A program made the translations under genes and the position numbers. Below the pieces are notes generated by a model. That model saw nothing but the letters and a program-made list of their open reading frames with translations. It was not told the DNA's origin and made no database searches. Positions 50,645 through 51,672 of a stretch of DNA of 51,672 nt are shown here, piece by piece. Source of the stretch: VAUL01 sp964603155 (lineage in GTDB: Bacteria; Desulfobacterota; Desulfuromonadia; Desulfuromonadales; BM103); the NCBI GenBank assembly GCA_964603155.1, contig CAZRTZ010000011.1, positions 1-51,672 on the forward strand, given 5' to 3'. Positions within the stretch are counted from its first letter, which is position 1, and the number at the start of each line of letters is the position of its first letter.

Positions 50645-51043
50645 TTAACCCGGATCCATCACCAGGCCCAATCTTCTCGATTCTGCCGTATTGGCGAGTC
50701 CGTACTTCAGTTTCGTGAGATAAATCAATAACCTTTCTCTGCGCTCGTCATCTAGAATTCTGAGGTCCGCCAAAAGTCGCTCTTCAAACTCATCCACTGG
50801 TGCTCCGCGGCCATCAATGGCTCCCTCTCCTGTAATTATATATTCGATTGAGTAGCCGGACCTCTGCGAAAGAAAGAAAATATCTTCGACGGATGGGTAC
50901 GCAAGCCCATTCTCTTTGTTCGCCACTGCTGCGCCACTTTTGTAGCCCAGTTCATTGGCCACTGCTTTTAGTGTCAATCCCGCTCGCTTCCTGGCTTCTT
51001 TGCATCTCTTGCCGATATCGGCTTTGTCGAGTTGGGTAATCAC
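50645..51043 (-). CDS. Phage-type XRE-family repressor
   Basis: The 132-residue protein has an N-terminal helix-turn-helix (GKRCKEARKRAGLTLKAVAN then ELGYKSGAAVANKENG, about 11-50) and a helical C-terminal part with no LexA-type protease motif. It looks like a lysogeny or mobile-element repressor. The start is GTG. It faces away from the AlpA-like gene, the usual arrangement of repressor and early regulator around a shared operator. Confidence 0.75.
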   Translation of the reverse strand: MITQLDKADIGKRCKEARKRAGLTLKAVANELGYKSGAAVANKENGLAYPSVEDIFFLSQRSGYSIEYIITGEGAIDGRGAPVDEFEERLLADLRILDDERRERLLIYLTKLKYGLANTAESRRLGLVMDPG

Positions 51044-51158
51044 CTCTGCAGCACCTCCTGTGTCAAATTTATATTAATACTACCTTGATAGGTGGCCGTA
51101 GCAAAATAAAATGCATTTAAAATAAATTATAAAAACTTAATTAAAGTAGAGAAATCGA

Positions 51159-51174
51159 TAACTACTCGAAGTTA
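51159..51174. promoter_or_regulatory. Candidate operator palindrome
   Basis: TAACT and AGTTA are inverted around ACTCGA in the AT-rich region between the divergent repressor and AlpA-like genes. A second short palindrome ACCT-TGAT-AGGT lies near 51080. Either could bind the repressor; both are short, so confidence is low. Otherwise 51044-51290 is AT-rich without a gene. Confidence 0.3.
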
Positions 51175-51297
51175 AACAATAAAATAACTTAAGACATGTT
51201 GAGTAAGCCCGAAAAGACCCTTGAAAAAGCATTTCTAAGGTGTATTATTGACATATATGAAAGCAAAGCAACACATCAAATGAAAGAAGGAGACATG

Positions 51298-51498
51298 ATG
51301 AGCAATTGGTCACGGTGTGGAGACTATGAAATGCTATCACAACGAGATGTCGCAAGGTTTCTTGGACTCTCAGTGACGACCGTTCAGCGGCTCAGGAAGA
51401 CCCCTGAATTCCCAGCACGGCGGAGGTTTTCCAACTCAACAAAAGGCTGGCTGAAACATGAAATCAAGGCGTGGGCGGATTCTCTCCCGGTTGCCTGA
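51298..51498 (+). CDS. AlpA-like DNA-binding regulator (excisionase family)
   Basis: The 66-residue protein has a MerR/AlpA-type winged helix-turn-helix (MLSQRDVARFLGLSVTTVQR, then RLRKTPEFPARRRF) and ends with a helix (WLKHEIKAWADS), the typical length and layout of prophage regulators that control integrase or excision genes. The second ATG (51298) has AAGGAG at good spacing; a start at 51196 would add 34 residues without family similarity. It faces away from the repressor gene. Confidence 0.72.
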   Translation: MSNWSRCGDYEMLSQRDVARFLGLSVTTVQRLRKTPEFPARRRFSNSTKGWLKHEIKAWADSLPVA

Positions 51499-51518
51499 CA
51501 AGCATCTGCTTGATACCT

Positions 51519-51560
51519 GTTACGTGTTACTTGCCACCAAATAATCAAGTAACACGTAAC
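51519..51560. repeat. 15-bp inverted repeat after the AlpA-like gene
   Basis: GTTACGTGTTACTTG (51519-51533) is perfectly inverted at 51546-51560 around a 12-base spacer. Within each arm GTTAC occurs with a near copy GTTAC-T, so each arm is itself repetitive. There is no T tract. It could be a protein-binding site, for example for an integrase or excisionase, or a hairpin. Confidence 0.6.
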
Positions 51561-51595
51561 ACAAAACAACCAAGCAAAAACACAAGGAGGTATTT

Positions 51596-51640
51596 ATGAA
51601 AAAAAGGCCACCTCTCACTGACCTGCTACCCGAAAATTGA
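51596..51640 (+). pseudogene. 5' stub of an island gene
   Basis: AAGGAGGT precedes ATG (51596) at ideal spacing, but the frame gives only MKKRPPLTDLLPEN before TGA. The stop lies in TGAGCCATTGGG, which looks like the tip of an insertion sequence, so a longer gene was probably interrupted here. A genuine 14-residue peptide cannot be ruled out. Confidence 0.4.
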
Positions 51641-51672
51641 GCCATTGGGACCATTAGTTTTTCGGCTACAAT
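51638..51672. mobile_element. Possible left tip of another insertion sequence
   Basis: The last 35 bases, starting TGAGCCATTGGGACC and including TTTTTCGGCTACAAT, resemble the terminal sequences of IS elements with repeated GGGACC-type motifs (IS21-like). The window ends before any transposase. The call rests on similarity by memory and on the abrupt end of the preceding gene. Confidence 0.3.

Overview
The window looks like chromosomal DNA of a GC-rich, anaerobic deltaproteobacterium of the Desulfuromonas/Geobacter kind. The basis is the gap-pgk-tpiA-secG operon, a purB-purL-purQ-purF-pyrE block with PurS fused to PurL, gltX directly followed by a tRNA-Gln remnant, many PAS/histidine-kinase and c-di-GMP proteins, and a GEMM (c-di-GMP-I) riboswitch. 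The assignment rests on gene content and order; no marker gene such as 16S rRNA is present.

Layout. 1-64 is the right end of an IS3-type element. 65-6490 is a patch of visibly lower GC than the rest, with a lipoprotein metallopeptidase, a 42-residue lipoprotein, a minus-strand operon (phhB plus two small unknown genes), a three-gene 2-oxoacid dehydrogenase cluster (E1alpha, E1beta, E2, no E3) and a Cys-rich small protein. 6491-8040 is a nested insertion: the left end of the same IS type as at position 1, cut by a complete second IS3 element (6597-8037, duplication AGC). 8335-13572 carries a rubredoxin/membrane/PAS fusion, a META+SH3 secreted protein behind a G11 tract, an MscS channel, a small four-helix membrane protein and a flavodoxin-fold reductase. 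13610-18192 has a long coiled-coil protein, a wrecked Old Yellow Enzyme gene, a 100-N assembly gap bordered by an 18-bp tandem repeat, and a PAS histidine kinase.

18297-26971 holds small secreted and membrane proteins, a c-di-GMP-I riboswitch with its own promoter and terminator reading into a His-rich membrane protein, an HPt protein, a MerA-like flavoprotein, a REC-GAF-GGDEF diguanylate cyclase with an I-site, a MATE exporter and a ferredoxin-nitroreductase fusion. 27078-30587 is the glycolysis/secG operon, with a good sigma70 promoter. 30883-41181 runs sensor kinase, WalJ-like metallo-hydrolase, then purine genes and pyrE. 41323-50291 has a MaoC hydratase, a two-gene unit ending in a variant HD-GYP protein, a nadB-chorismate mutase-DAHP synthase N-domain operon, lytic transglycosylase-pgsA and gltX.

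50288-51672 is the start of an AT-rich island: the promoter and first 25 nt of tRNA-Gln are intact, then the tRNA sequence stops and phage-type genes follow (XRE repressor leftward, AlpA-like regulator rightward), ending in a small gene apparently cut by another insertion sequence.

The most notable points are the riboswitch and its uncharacterised target, the broken tRNA-Gln with a live promoter facing into an island, the rubredoxin-membrane-PAS fusion, and the nested IS structure that brackets 65-6490.
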